From NCBI GenBank assembly GCA_033032175.1, contig CM065310.1:5704001-5768000 (forward strand): 64,000 nt of DNA. The letters are read 5' to 3'. Each line of letters begins with the position of its first letter. The stretch's first letter is position 1. Positions 11,346 to 21,720 of this stretch are shown piece by piece. The stretch comes from Saturnia japonica. Lineage: Eukaryota; Arthropoda; Insecta; Lepidoptera; Saturniidae. The notes under the pieces are model-generated. The model was not told the DNA's origin and made no database searches. It saw only the letters and a list, made by a program, of their open reading frames with translations. The translations under genes were made by a program, and so were the position numbers.

Positions 11346-13517
11346 TAACGTTAGAGTATGCGTGCGTACAACTTTTACGAATGAGCTAAAGAACCACATG
11401 ATCATATTATTAAAGTTAATTATAGATGTCTCAATACTGTACATTTAGATTTCATAAGAATAAACGAGGTCACCATGATATCTGAAGAAATAGCAGCGAT
11501 AGAGACCATGCCAAAGCAAATTCACCTCTTGAAAATACAAAATGCAATGACACGATCGTTACCTAAAATAATTGATTATTGTAATAATGAAATTGGTAAT
11601 TATTTTAAATATTTAAAAAAATAATTAATTCAGCGATCTCTTTTAATTCCTAGCAGTATATTTTTTTTACAACCTAAACTATCAATTATCGAAATAAAAT
11701 AACAATTTTTTTTATTATACAAGTAATCAGATTCAATTCCCGACTTGTGTATAAGTTTCTTTAAAAACGATTTCATGGTTCTTTCAGTACATAATATAAT
11801 ATTTCTCTATCTCTAATTGTTTAACAGAGTTCTCCTCACTGAACCGTCTCAATAGTACACCTGTATAATAATAATAAATCTGATTAATACAGTTTCAAAT
11901 TAATAAGAATACATAAACATTATATATCTCAAAACAGTTAGTACTTTCTACGTACATATACGATGGTGCTTGTCAAGAAACATGCTTAACATAACGTCTT
12001 CATTCAGCGCATAGTTGTTCTAATTACACCAGGGGACCGTAAAATTGTTAGGTAGTATTAAATTTTCACTAAATGTAGGAGTTTACTAGTTATTTTTATT
12101 CAATGATCTAATATGTGTAATTTTACGCCCTTTCAGTACCTATACAACTTGATCATTAGTTATTTAAGATAAAATACGTCAAACCAACTCACACATAGCC
12201 CTAAGAGATTAAAGGTCCAAACACAATATAAAACTCTCTATATCACTGTTAACATTTCACAACTAAACTTCCAAACCGATCTTTAATAAAATTTGGCATA
12301 TATGAAGCTAGCATATATGATCTGGAGAAGAACATAGTATAAAAGACGAAAAATCGTGGAAGAAGCTAGTGTTAAAAGTACTCTTAAATGTAGTGAAAAT
12401 CGCTTAATAGTCTATATAAGGCACCGGACACTGGACAGTCTTGTGGTTAAAACAAAAACTTTTATCAGAAACTGGAAGTGCGTTACATGTAAATTTAAAT
12501 CTATGCATTACAAAATTGTGAGGTTTGAAGTGAACAGCCGCAACGGCAAGTGTGTGATCTATCTTCTATCTTCAAAAATGACGTATTTTCATACAAACTT
12601 TCATCATCTTTTTCACCAATTCTTCCTTATTGCTCACCTATAGTAAAAACGGAACCTGCATGGAAATTTTCACGTTTCAAGTACCAATAAGTTTAAGCTG
12701 TACGCTAATATATCAGTTTACACGTTACCATCAAATAAGAAGAAGACAAGGCTGACTGGGTAATTTCAAGTAATTTATTAACGTATTAATTAATAGTTAA
12801 TATTTTTCATTGAAATATATAAAGCTAAGTGAAAGACAAAGATAGGAAAGAATATGTTTATTTCAATTACGTTACTTCATGAGAACTTAGGTCAAGTTTA
12901 AAGTAGTGATTTTCTTGAGTATATCACGTAATTTGTTTATACTTCACAAATAAATTTTACAATTTCGCTTGCATTTGCCAACTACATACACGCTTACACT
13001 TGTGCGGAATGCCGTATCAGCGTCGAATTATTTGACTTTACAAGCTGATGCTGAAGTAACGTTACATTTAGATGAAAATTGCAGAACACAAGAATATATC
13101 AATTTTCTATCTACTTACATAACATATCTTGTATTTAAGTGGACTTGTATAAATTCCTTAGTATTTTAAGGACGTCTTTAGATTTCTGGTAGGTATGTCA
13201 TTTAAATGACTAAACGGATTTTTTAAAGTTTGAAACAATGATGGAACAATAGTAGCACATTCGGACAATGCCTCGATCTACGATCCAATCAATAAATAAT
13301 CCTGAGTATGAAGTTATAGTTGAAGAAAAACATTGCAAGGAAAACATGACAGGAGGATAAATCAATTGCTGTTACTTTTTGTCATCATATTTCAGTATCG
13401 AGTCTCGTATTTCTACATGCACCATTTTGTCTCGTCTCACTTCAAGATTCAAAATTGATATCTATACAAATAAATAAAATTGAAGTGCCTGTTTGTGATG
13501 TCAAAATAACAGCTTTT
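11346..13517. other. Unassigned AT-rich sequence
   Basis: No gene recognised in 2.1 kb. The open frames at 12356-12643 and 12969-13169 have no domain or codon bias that would support them. Confidence 0.45.
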
Positions 13518-13924
13518 TAACCCCCGACAGAAAAGAGGGGTGTTATAAGTTTAACGTGTATATCTGTTTGTCTGTCTGTGGCATCGCAGTTCACAAAAGG
13601 CTGAAATGATTTTAATCTAGTTATATTGTTTGAAAGGTGACAATCTAGAGGGTTCTTAGCTATAATTCAAGGAAATCTGTTAAGACGTTTGAAGTTTATC
13701 AGCTCTTTTCTGGTTGAAAATAGATGTGAGCATCTTCAACAGGTTTGATTGAGTCGAGATTGGATTATGTTCCTTCAATTACATTAGAAAAACCTTAACC
13801 TGATGCTGCAGCGTCATCTGGAATCTACAGCATATCTAACTCCTTACCAACTTACAGCAGAGATATCGTGTTTGGACTCATTGGAATGACACCAACTAAT
13901 TGGTTACTTGTGTCGGGGGTTCAA
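13518..13924. mobile_element. Non-autonomous element with AACCCCCGACA inverted ends
   Basis: The left end AACCCCCGACA (13519-13529) and right end TGTCGGGGGTT (13911-13921) are perfect 11-bp inverted repeats bounding about 400 bp. The interior begins AGAGGGGTGTTATAAGTTTA...TCTGTCTGTGGCATCGCAG, a common lepidopteran repeat with this layout. No transposase ORF is present. No target duplication is evident, so the mechanism (MITE or other) is open. Confidence 0.75.
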
Positions 13925-13984
13925 TAAATATACAATTTACCTTAATGCATAAGAAAGTATATACGGTACAGATAACAAAAAAAA

Positions 13985-14165
13985 AAATTTGAATTTATTT
14001 GTCTGTTTTTCTGTTTCTGGTAATCTCCGAAACTGTTGGACCGATTTTAACGGGACATACACTGAAAGATAACTAATGCTATAAGAAGTATAATAGGCAA
14101 CTTTTATTTAAAAAAATAATTGGGATGTTGCACAAATAAAAATCAATTCGGAAAAACGATGACTT
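13985..14165 (+). repeat. Retroelement 3'-end-type repeat fragment
   Basis: Contains TTTATTTGTCTGTTTTTCTG, CTCCGAAACTGTTGGACCGATTTTAACGGG and a body typical of 'query the genotype of the hit' style retroelement tails ending in CTAGCTG-like motifs. The usual GCGGGCACAGCTAG terminus is missing. It lies immediately left of the CR1-like LINE. Confidence 0.45.
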
Positions 14166-14265
14166 TGAGGCACTTAAGTGGCATACGCTGAATAAACCAG
14201 AAGAGATAAGTGTAACAAAATAATGTATTATTATTATTATTATATTTGGTAAGACACACTAGCAG

Positions 14266-17080
14266 CTAATTAGCTGATGCGTGCGTATCAAATAGCTTGG
14301 AGATATCTTCCTTGTCCAATCTGCTCTTAAAGGAGGTTATGGTAGGAGCCATCACAACTTTTTCTGGAAGTTTGTTCCATGCTGTGACCACTCTGTTAGG
14401 CAAGAACTGCTTCATTGGGTTTCTTTTTGCTGGGAATTCCCAAAGTTTCAAGGGATGACCTCGTAGGTGTTTATTTTCATTTGACTTAAACATATCTTTA
14501 AGGCTGGGCACATCGTAATAATTAGTGAGGATTTTATAAGTTTCGATTAACCTGCCCCTTTGTCTACGGTGTTCTAGTGTGGTAAGGCCAAGGTTTATGA
14601 GGCGCTGTTCATAGGGTAAGTTACGCATTGCATACACCATCTTAGTAGCCCTTCTCTGTACATTTTCAATGAGCTTAATGTCTTTTTTGAAGTAGGGATC
14701 CCAGATAATATAAGCATGTTCAAGAAGTGGTCTAATATAGGTCTTGTATAACTTTATAAAAGTTTTAGCTGTTAGGAATTTAAATGCCTTGCGAATGATA
14801 TAAAGGATCGAATTAGTTTTCTTCACAACCCCAAGCACATGAGTTCCCCATTTAAGATCTTTGGATACTGTAACTCCCAACTGCGGTTAATTGTTCACCA
14901 CCAAGATAGTATATCTGACAAGGATTATTACTACCAATGTGTAGCACGGAGCACTTATTCACATTTAAAGTTAGAAGCCAGTCATGAGTCCAGTTAAAAA
15001 TCGCATTAAGGTCATTCTGTATAGCTCGCCAGTTGCTTCGAGGGTTAGCAAAAAATTTGGTATCATCAGCAAAAAGCGAAAAAGGTAGTTGCAGAGTACT
15101 TTTCAAGTCTGAGAGGAACAAGATAAAGAGCAATGGACCAAGCACCGAACCTTGAGGAACGCCACTGAGGACACTTCGCGGATCGGACATGACTTCGCCA
15201 ATGCGCACCCGAAACGTTCTACCAGAAAGGAAGTCGCATATCCAGGCTAAAATGCTTCCACGTATGCCAAGGTGTTCCAATTTATGTATGAGGCGTTTCA
15301 GAGGAACACGGTCAAATGCCTTCTCATAATCCAAGTAAATGATATCTGTTGGCTGTCCATTACTATGGTTCCGTGTCCACTCGTTTAAGCAATTTAGTAA
15401 ATTGGTTGTAACAGATCGTTTTGGGATGAAACCATGCTGCTCATCCAGGGTAATCTTTTCATGTATTAGAAATTCTCTTATGTGGCAAGCTATCATCATC
15501 TCCATGGTTTTGCACAATACACTGGTCAAACTTATGGGCCTATAGTTGACGGGCAGTAATTTATTTCCTTTTTTATAAATCGGTACTACATTTGCCGTTT
15601 TCCAGTCAGCTGGCACTATTCCATCCTTCAGAGATTTGTTCATCATTTTCGCTATTTCGTCGCTTAGAGCTCCTGAGCATTTTTTCAATACCACTGAGGG
15701 TATGTCGTCTGGCCCTGATGCTGTAGTATCACTGAAGCTAGATAACTTCTTTCTTACTAAGTCTCCAGTAATACTTAAGTCTTGAATAGCGTTTATGACT
15801 CTAGGAACGTTGATATTTGGCATCGGTCCATCAGGCTCGTTGACAAAGTTCAATTTAAACTGATCAGCGAAGGCTTCGGCAATTAGTTCAGGCTTCATAA
15901 CAAGTTCATTTGAGACATTTTTTATTACGTTAGGGATGCAGATTTTAGAGTTCAGTTGTTTTCTTATGTAACTGTAAAAAGCCTTAGGACCTGAGTCTAT
16001 AATAGTTGATTCGAAAGTGGTTCTTCTGTTTCTAGATAGACTAATAATTTTGTTATTGACCTTTCTATATTCTTTATATGAGTGTTCATTTTGATCAATT
16101 CTATAATTATTCCACAGTACTTTTTTCAGTTTAGTTAACTTGACTATATCTTTGTTAATCCAGGGTTTGTTGGTGCAATGATTATTATATATTTTCTTTT
16201 TTGGTATAAAATTATCTACTGCGTAAAGGAATTGGTTTTTAAAAGTGAACCACACATCGTCTACAGATTCTTCTACTATATTCAAATTATTTGCAAAATA
16301 CAGAGATAATTTATCGTAGTCTGCTTTGAAATAGTCATATTGAATGGTATTTCGATTTTCATTAGTTTTAGTGCTGGTACTGATTACTTGCATTGTAGCA
16401 GTGATAACAAAATGATCACTTTTACCTATTGGAGGGTGATAATCAATATCACATATTAATGAGTCATCATTGCATAATATAAGGTCCAAAAGTGACTCTT
16501 CTTGGTTTCGTTTCCTGGTAATTTGCGTTATAAGTTGGTTTAAGTTGCTGTTCGAATACATACTAACAAAATTTTCGCAGAGACTGCCATAACCATGAGT
16601 TTTGTAAAGAGGCCATTTTATCATTGGTAAGTTAAAATCTCCTGCAATGACTACAGTATTTTCAGATGCAGCTTTTCCAATGGTATTAAAAAGAATCTCA
16701 TCCAATTCAGAAAGAGACCCTGAGGGCGGCCTGTATACACAAACCATAAGTAAGGTAAGTTCTCTGTATTGAATATCAAGCCATAGTGCTTCGACCATAT
16801 TATTTTGATATGTACTATTAACTTTAGATATAATAGTTGATCCATTTATTATATTAGCAACATATATAGCTACACCTCCACATTTTTTACTATCTCTGTC
16901 TAAGCGATATAGTATGTAACCAGGTATGTTAATAATACTGTTTGGTATTGAGGAGTGTAAATGTGTTTCGGTTACTAGAATAAAAGCAGGCTTATAGCTG
17001 TTAACCTCAAGAAGAAATAAATCGAATTTAGCCGTTAGGGATGCCAGGTTTGTATAAAAAAGGAGCAGTTCAGAGACCAC
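14266..17080 (-). pseudogene. LINE ORF2: endonuclease-reverse transcriptase, one frameshift
   Basis: Encodes target-primed integration: an APE-type endonuclease nicks DNA and the reverse transcriptase copies the RNA. The first open part (14852-17080) holds N11, TETH (E38), GDFN (147-150) and SDH (221-223) of the endonuclease. Then come RT motifs NYRPISL, LDYEKAFD (catalytic D584), SGVPQGSVLGPLLF and FADD (670-673). After residue 735 the frame breaks near 14878, and the remaining 200 residues continue in another frame (14266-14880) from LGVTVSKDLKW to the stop. They carry the usual RT-thumb and C-terminal region. A small deletion between TTGGGAG-like repeats is a likely cause. The part before residue 95 has no ATG; position 17080 is a GTG, and starting at Met95 would remove catalytic N11 and E38. 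Translation therefore probably depends on ORF1 (see slippery site). Confidence 0.92.
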
Positions 17081-17088
17081 AACACTGT

Positions 17089-17805
17089 TTAGTTTTTTGT
17101 GATACTCACAATCCTGGGAACTTTGTTTATATATTTAATGGTCAGGTCTTTCTCACCTTTCTCAACCCTCTCAGCCAACTCGTCACGAAGTGTCTTAAGT
17201 TGGTCTCTTTGATAGGGCGTCATATCCGACTGAGCGCTGATTGTTTTAGGTAGTTTACTTTTATTCTTCAGAACATTAATAGCACCATGTTTATTAGCTA
17301 GTACCACCTTGAGTGGACGAGGCTTACCATTGTTGGATGAAGGTTTACCTAAGCGAAACGTGGAAACTATCTCTGGTTCTTGTATAAGGAGTGGAGTCAA
17401 TGTATTAGTTACTGAGAGTTTATCGTGTTGCTTTCTGTCTACCGAGGAAGTCGAACTAGACTCTGATAATCCATACATGATAACATTGCGGCTACGATTA
17501 TTGCGATCCTCAATTTCATTAATCACCATGTCCAGGTTTATAGCATTTGAGCGTTGTTTACTGAGCTCTTGCACTTGATGTTGGAGTTCGGTGACCAACT
17601 TGCGTAACTCTGGTACCTGTCTCAATCCTTCCTCACATTCATCACACAAGTACGATAGCTTAGGATTTTGCAGACCAAACACACGTAGTTCAGTTGCAGT
17701 TAATCCACTACACTTGACACATACTGCCCTCCTGCAGCCTTTGCATGTTATTTTAGAATTCTTATCATCTTGAATTTGTACATCACACTTAAAGCATTGA
17801 GCCAT
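17089..17805 (-). CDS. LINE ORF1: zinc-finger, coiled-coil nucleic acid-binding protein
   Basis: A 238-residue protein starting at an ATG in the context ATCATGG. Cysteine pairs C4/C7, C21/C24, C29/C32 and C54/C57 form a PHD/RING-like zinc finger. A heptad-rich segment (about 62-90, LRKLVTELQHQVQELSK) should form a coiled coil. A region beginning NVIMYGLSES (about 105-180) resembles the RRM-like fold of LINE ORF1 proteins. The C-terminus is basic. It presumably coats the LINE RNA as an oligomer and acts with ORF2. The frame is fully open. The stop is 8 bases before the first listed ORF2 codon, in a different frame. Confidence 0.9.
   Translation of the reverse strand: MAQCFKCDVQIQDDKNSKITCKGCRRAVCVKCSGLTATELRVFGLQNPKLSYLCDECEEGLRQVPELRKLVTELQHQVQELSKQRSNAINLDMVINEIEDRNNRSRNVIMYGLSESSSTSSVDRKQHDKLSVTNTLTPLLIQEPEIVSTFRLGKPSSNNGKPRPLKVVLANKHGAINVLKNKSKLPKTISAQSDMTPYQRDQLKTLRDELAERVEKGEKDLTIKYINKVPRIVSITKN
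17092..17098 (-). promoter_or_regulatory. Putative -1 ribosomal frameshift slippery site A AAA AAC
   Basis: Reading the minus strand in the ORF1 frame, the last codons are ACA AAA AAC TAA. The heptamer A AAA AAC (17098 down to 17092) fits X XXY YYZ and touches the stop. A -1 slip gives AAA AAA CTA AAC AGT GTT GTG, which enters the ORF2 frame directly. No strong downstream stem was found by eye; the best is a 4-bp CAGT/ACTG pairing. Confidence 0.6.
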
Positions 17806-18000
17806 GATTTATTCAATTACTTCCACACTTTATAACTTTTTATAGCAGAGGTAACACTGAACCGCTAATCAGCTAGAAGGCAGTGTTAATTTGACAGAGG
17901 ACACAAAAGTCAAAATTGATTTAAGTTGTCAACTTGACAGAAACACGGCACGATAATTTAATTAGAAGTTGAGGGTATTAGAAAATAAAGTTTCCTTAAT

Positions 18001-18964
18001 TTAAAAACCTTCTTAGCCCTACACTTATCAGTAGTTTATCAAATGTTTTTAGATCACAACGAATAACAAACACTTATCTCCAAACTAAGCACAAATGACA
18101 CCTCGATTGTTCACTATAAAACGGTTTTTTCAATTATTTTTGCAAGAGCTATTTTTGTGTCAACAAATCGAATGTAGTCCTACATAACTGCAGATCTTAA
18201 CAAGACCGACAAAAAAGTCAACGAGAGCATGTCTTCTATGGATCACCCACAATAAGCATTTTATCTTTAAAATAACCGGGAGCGGGTGTAGCAAGATTCG
18301 CGCGTCTACCCTATCGATGGCATTCTGTAGGCCACGGGAGCACAAACGTGGGCACAGCTAGTCCCTAAAAAATTAAAATCTACGACAACTTAGTAATTTT
18401 TTGTATAAAGCATCCCGTATCAGTTTCAAAGCATTATGACAACCCTAAAGATATCAGTTTGAAAATTATTTTTCCCGGTACCGCTACAACAGTAACTGTT
18501 TAGAAAACTTAAGACTGGATCCTTATAGTAGTTATTTGTTGCAGTTTAATAGGCGGCCTCTCACCTCGAATACTGTGATCGTAAGTGTTTCCGTGACATT
18601 ATAATAACTGCGTGTCCCTGCAGAGAAAAGCGTCGCGGACACGGCTCAAAGCAGGCGAGACACTTTCAAATCCATTATTTATAATTTACCCATAAGTTAA
18701 AGATTAAATAATTTCATAAGATATGATAGAATATAGGACATATTTCAAGCTATATATTATGTATACACATTTATATACTTTGAATAAATAAAAAAAGAAC
18801 TAATGAAAATTTAGTTAATTATGTTTTATTGGTGCGATTGAATTGTATTAAAGTATAAATATAATATAAGAATACATAATTAGATAGTAAAAAATTGAAA
18901 TAAATAATGCTATGATAGATACATGGCAAACAAAATGTACCAAAACCTTATCTCTACAGTAAAT
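18001..18964. other. Unassigned sequence right of the LINE
   Basis: No gene seen. Near 18340-18360 the motif GTGGGCACAGCTAG resembles the terminus of the repeats that end in GGGCACAGCTAG elsewhere in the window, so a decayed retroelement tail probably lies here. Confidence 0.4.
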
Positions 18965-19200
18965 TCTGCTATGAATCCATTTTTTTTTTAGTATTTTTGT
19001 TTATTAACGGTAATGTCCCTCTTGATGGTATCGAGATCGATCGACTCCATGAATCCTTGCTGTAATAGAACCCATGAATGGTGCTGGCATCTGCATAGCA
19101 TTGAGTGTGGCCTAAAGGTAATATCATTGATATGTAGAAGAAACAGAGTGGATGAAAGCACATAGCCTTGAGGAACTCGTACGTTTATCACACGAAGAGC
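18965..19200 (-). pseudogene. Reverse transcriptase fragment of a second LINE
   Basis: The minus strand encodes VRVPQGYVLSSTLFLLHIND, the conserved block preceding the RT active site. After a frameshift it gives HTQCYADASTIHG, where the expected YADD is YADA, so the catalytic aspartate is lost. Upstream and downstream RT motifs are missing. It differs in sequence from the CR1-like element (SGVPQGSVLGPLLF), so it is a separate family of the Jockey/RTE-like kind. Confidence 0.75.
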
Positions 19201-19429
19201 GCATCACGCAATTTATGATATGAACCCACGCAAATCATTGAGAATTAAATTTCAAGAATTTAGTATCTTAACTTTGCCTTCCTAATACATCTTGGAAAAT
19301 ATAATGTATGTTCGGAAAAATAAAGAAAATTTTGAACTTATAACTAACACGTACAATTTCAATACTAGAAATAGATATAAAATACTCATTCCGTCTTTTA
19401 AAAAAAAATCAAACTTTTTAGGTAACTTT

Positions 19430-19810
19430 GTTAGGTTCTAATATAAACTTCCTAAGCACATCACCAATTTGCCGGATAATAAATTCAAGAATCATGTTAA
19501 GCAAGTTTTGTTGTCGAAAGGGTATATTATAGGGTAGCTGATTACGTGAATGATGGTGATGTCTGGATGTGATTCCCTCTCTGGAATCGTTGCCACTGAA
19601 ATAAGTACTGAAAATGATAATAACTGTATATAATGTAATACTTTAAAAAATAATTAAAAAAGAAAATAAGATGTTGATAAACCCGATCGAGTTTCTTGTC
19701 TGTTCTTCTCGATGGCTGGGATGGTTTCAGAACCGGTGGTAGTGTTTTGACATTCATAAGTGCATTACTGGGACCTAAATTGAATAAAATATATTTTAAT
19801 TTTGAGTTTT
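19430..19810 (+). mobile_element. LINE family C, 3' end
   Basis: Plus-oriented copy: LPKHITNLPDNKFKNHVKQV, LLSKGYI, then a stop, a 3' UTR with GAACCGGTGGTAGTGTTTTG, and the end TGGGACCTAAATTGAATAAA. Compared with the 29190 copy it lacks none of the shared blocks. The last bases (ATATATTTTAATTTTGA) resemble the T/GATTTT-rich tails of the family. Confidence 0.75.
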
Positions 19811-20162
19811 GACGTCCATCAATAAGGACACGAATTCTGCGTTCCATCTCCTAGTTAGCATGACAATGGCCAATAATGAATTCCGTTCTCGCGGTGCTCG
19901 TCGTTGTTTTAGCATTCAAGTACAGTGCATTCATTTTACTGAGCTCGAATGAGAAGCACCACGTATGGGTTTATCCCCAGAGAAACCATATAGGTATGAA
20001 GATAAATAAAACGTAAACACCTCGGATATTTAATTTATATGGCAATTGATAGCGTCGCGTCGTATCACGAATCGAGGCTATGAGTTATACAGCAGAAGTA
20101 TTGAATACCCGTTACGGTAAGTATCAGTTATTCCAAATGTCCATATTCTACGCAAATATACA

Positions 20163-20649
20163 TAGGGTTGCCACCTTTTTTGGACGAAAAATAGTATATT
20201 TTTCAAAAAATGGCAAAAAAAAATATATAGTACTTTTGGGAAAGTTAGGAAAAAATAAAGTACACGTTTGTTTTTAATCCATTATTAATCAACTGCGCAA
20301 AAGAAGAGTGTAATATTTACAGCGTTCATGTATGTGAGTTTCTTTATTCCACCAAAACTTTTAAATCCACGAACAAATTTTTTACAAAAAAACCTCGACA
20401 GTTATGTTGGATACATGTAAAACTCAGATGAAAAGTTCTGTGGTCTGTGAGACGTGAGGCAAAATATGACTGACAAAATGAAAATTAATTTGAATGATAA
20501 TTTGACCTTCTATTTAATATAACAAAAGAATTTGAAATAAGAGTGATAGTTGAATTAGCGATGCAAATATAGTATTTTTCTATAATTTATAGTTCAATTT
20601 ACTAAAATATAGTAAGATGCTATATAATATAGTACGGGTGGTAACCCTA
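20163..20649. mobile_element. hAT-type MITE with 8-bp target duplication
   Basis: The left terminus TAGGGTTGCCACC (20163-20175) and right terminus GGTGGTAACCCTA (20637-20649) are inverted repeats with one mismatch in 13. The flanks AATATACA (20155-20162) and AATACACA (20650-20657) form an 8-bp duplication with one mismatch, as hAT transposases produce. The 487-bp interior has no transposase and carries several ATAGTATTTTTC-like subterminal repeats near both ends. Confidence 0.85.
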
Positions 20650-20707
20650 AATACACATGAGCCTGGTTCTCATTCACATGCGATATTTTAACGGTTTATA
20701 TGTACGT

Positions 20708-20775
20708 ATGTTGTGTTTGGATTGTACTCTGCTTACCATCAGGAACAGTGACGTCAATACGCCGAACTAGTTAAA
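20708..20775 (+). repeat. Family E, terminal fragment
   Basis: Matches only the end of family E: TTGTGTTTGGATTGTACTCT, ACCATCAGGAACAGTGACG. It lies about 60 bp right of the hAT-type MITE, so the MITE may have landed in or beside a longer E copy. Confidence 0.45.
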
Positions 20776-21225
20776 AAAAAAATTATTTCAGAATTTACTG
20801 TAGAGTTAAGGTTTTGGTACATTTTGTTTGCATATGTGTGTTTGCCTCAACTATCATAGGATTTCAATTAATTTATTGTGATACTTTAAAAAATGTATAT
20901 TAGCTCTTTAATATAATTTTCAATAGCACCAAAAAAACATAATATCAACTACCGATTTAAAAACCAAATTTCATTAGATCTTTTTTAATTTATATAAAGT
21001 ATGTACATCGCGATTTTTAAATATTAACATGCACATTATTATTATTATTTTATCAATCAAAAGCTTACCTTAACATCTACGAATATGTATGTCTAAATAT
21101 GGTCTAACAGAATGTTAAAGGGAATCATATAACGAATACATGAGACCAGTGATTCCTATATCTCTTTATGAGATACTTTTTTTTACATAAGACGACAAAG
21201 CAACGGTACTGTGCCTGATAATTTA

Positions 21226-21350
21226 TGACCACGATCTCACGTGATCTTAAGTAACGATATGCCACAAGATGATAACACGCTAAGCCTAGTGAAAGATGGA
21301 CTCTCAATTGCAGCTGCCGGAACACACCTATCGGTGCTTAGTGACAGAAG
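21226..21350 (-). mobile_element. SINE family A, partial
   Basis: The plus strand shows the reverse complement of the family body: TATGCCACAAGATGATAACA, CGCTAAGCCTAGTG, CTCTCAATTGCAGCTGCCGG, ACACCTATCGGTGCTTAGTG. The tRNA-like head is lost. Confidence 0.75.
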
Positions 21351-21427
21351 AATCAATCGCAAGTCACCTGCATAAACAGAAACTGGATATGTACCAGCTA
21401 AACCCGAAACTAAATCCCTAAAACATT

Positions 21428-21660
21428 TTAATTAATGACAAGACAATAAGGTGAAGGTTAAAGTGAAGGTTGTTCTTGTAACATGTCTTGGAATTGTATA
21501 TAACTTGTGCCGTTGAAAATATAATATTGTAGGAGACATTGTTACTATTATGTACTTCTGTTTTCTTGAGCTTGATTTTATAGCAACAACGGCCAAGTCA
21601 TATACAATTCCATGACATGTAACAAGAATATGTTAACCTTATTGTCTTGTCATTAATTAA
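21428..21660. mobile_element. Foldback element with TTAATTAA termini
   Basis: The first 24 bases, beginning TTAATTAATGACAAGACAAT, are perfectly inverted at 21637-21660. The complementarity continues inward through AACATGTC.TGGAATTGTAT to GCCGTTG, giving arms of about 88 (21428-21515) and 77 bases (21584-21660) around a 68-base loop. The left arm has an extra small direct duplication (GAAGGTTAAAGTGAAGGTTG). There is no ORF. The TTAA at both ends would suit a TTAA-targeting (piggyBac-type) mobiliser, but that is inference. Confidence 0.85.
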
Positions 21661-21720
21661 CCTTTAAGCGAGCGCGCTGTCGTAAAATTTACGACAAAAT
21701 TAGTTTTCGGGTACCTGCTT
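21657..21720. other. Possible piggyBac-like terminus
   Basis: Directly after the foldback's last TTAA comes CCTTTAAGCGAGCGCGCTGT, then the palindrome TGTCGTAAAATTTACGACA. TTAA followed by CCYTT and a subterminal palindrome is the general layout of piggyBac-like ends. No matching right end was found. An open frame at 21985-22197 is Cys-rich (KCFKCVYFKC) but not convincing. Confidence 0.25.

Larger units (their letters stand above)
14225..18000 (-). mobile_element. CR1-like non-LTR retrotransposon, near full length
   Basis: A minus-strand LINE with ORF1 (zinc finger and coiled coil), ORF2 (endonuclease and reverse transcriptase) and a very short 3' UTR. It ends in a (TAA)n-type tail at about 14225-14243. 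The 5' limit is uncertain; I place it near 18000 because sequence upstream of ORF1 shows no other repeat. ORF1 is intact and ORF2 has one visible frameshift near 14878, so insertion was probably recent. The clade call (CR1/L2/Daphne group) rests on the PHD-like finger in ORF1, an apurinic-type endonuclease beginning YTNLASL, and the FADD reverse transcriptase. No target-site duplication was confirmed. Confidence 0.85.

Noticed and set aside
15339..17773. Plus-strand open frames at 15339-15545, 17041-17253, 17309-17578 and 17591-17773
   Set aside because: They are antisense shadows of the LINE ORF1 and ORF2 and show no independent features.
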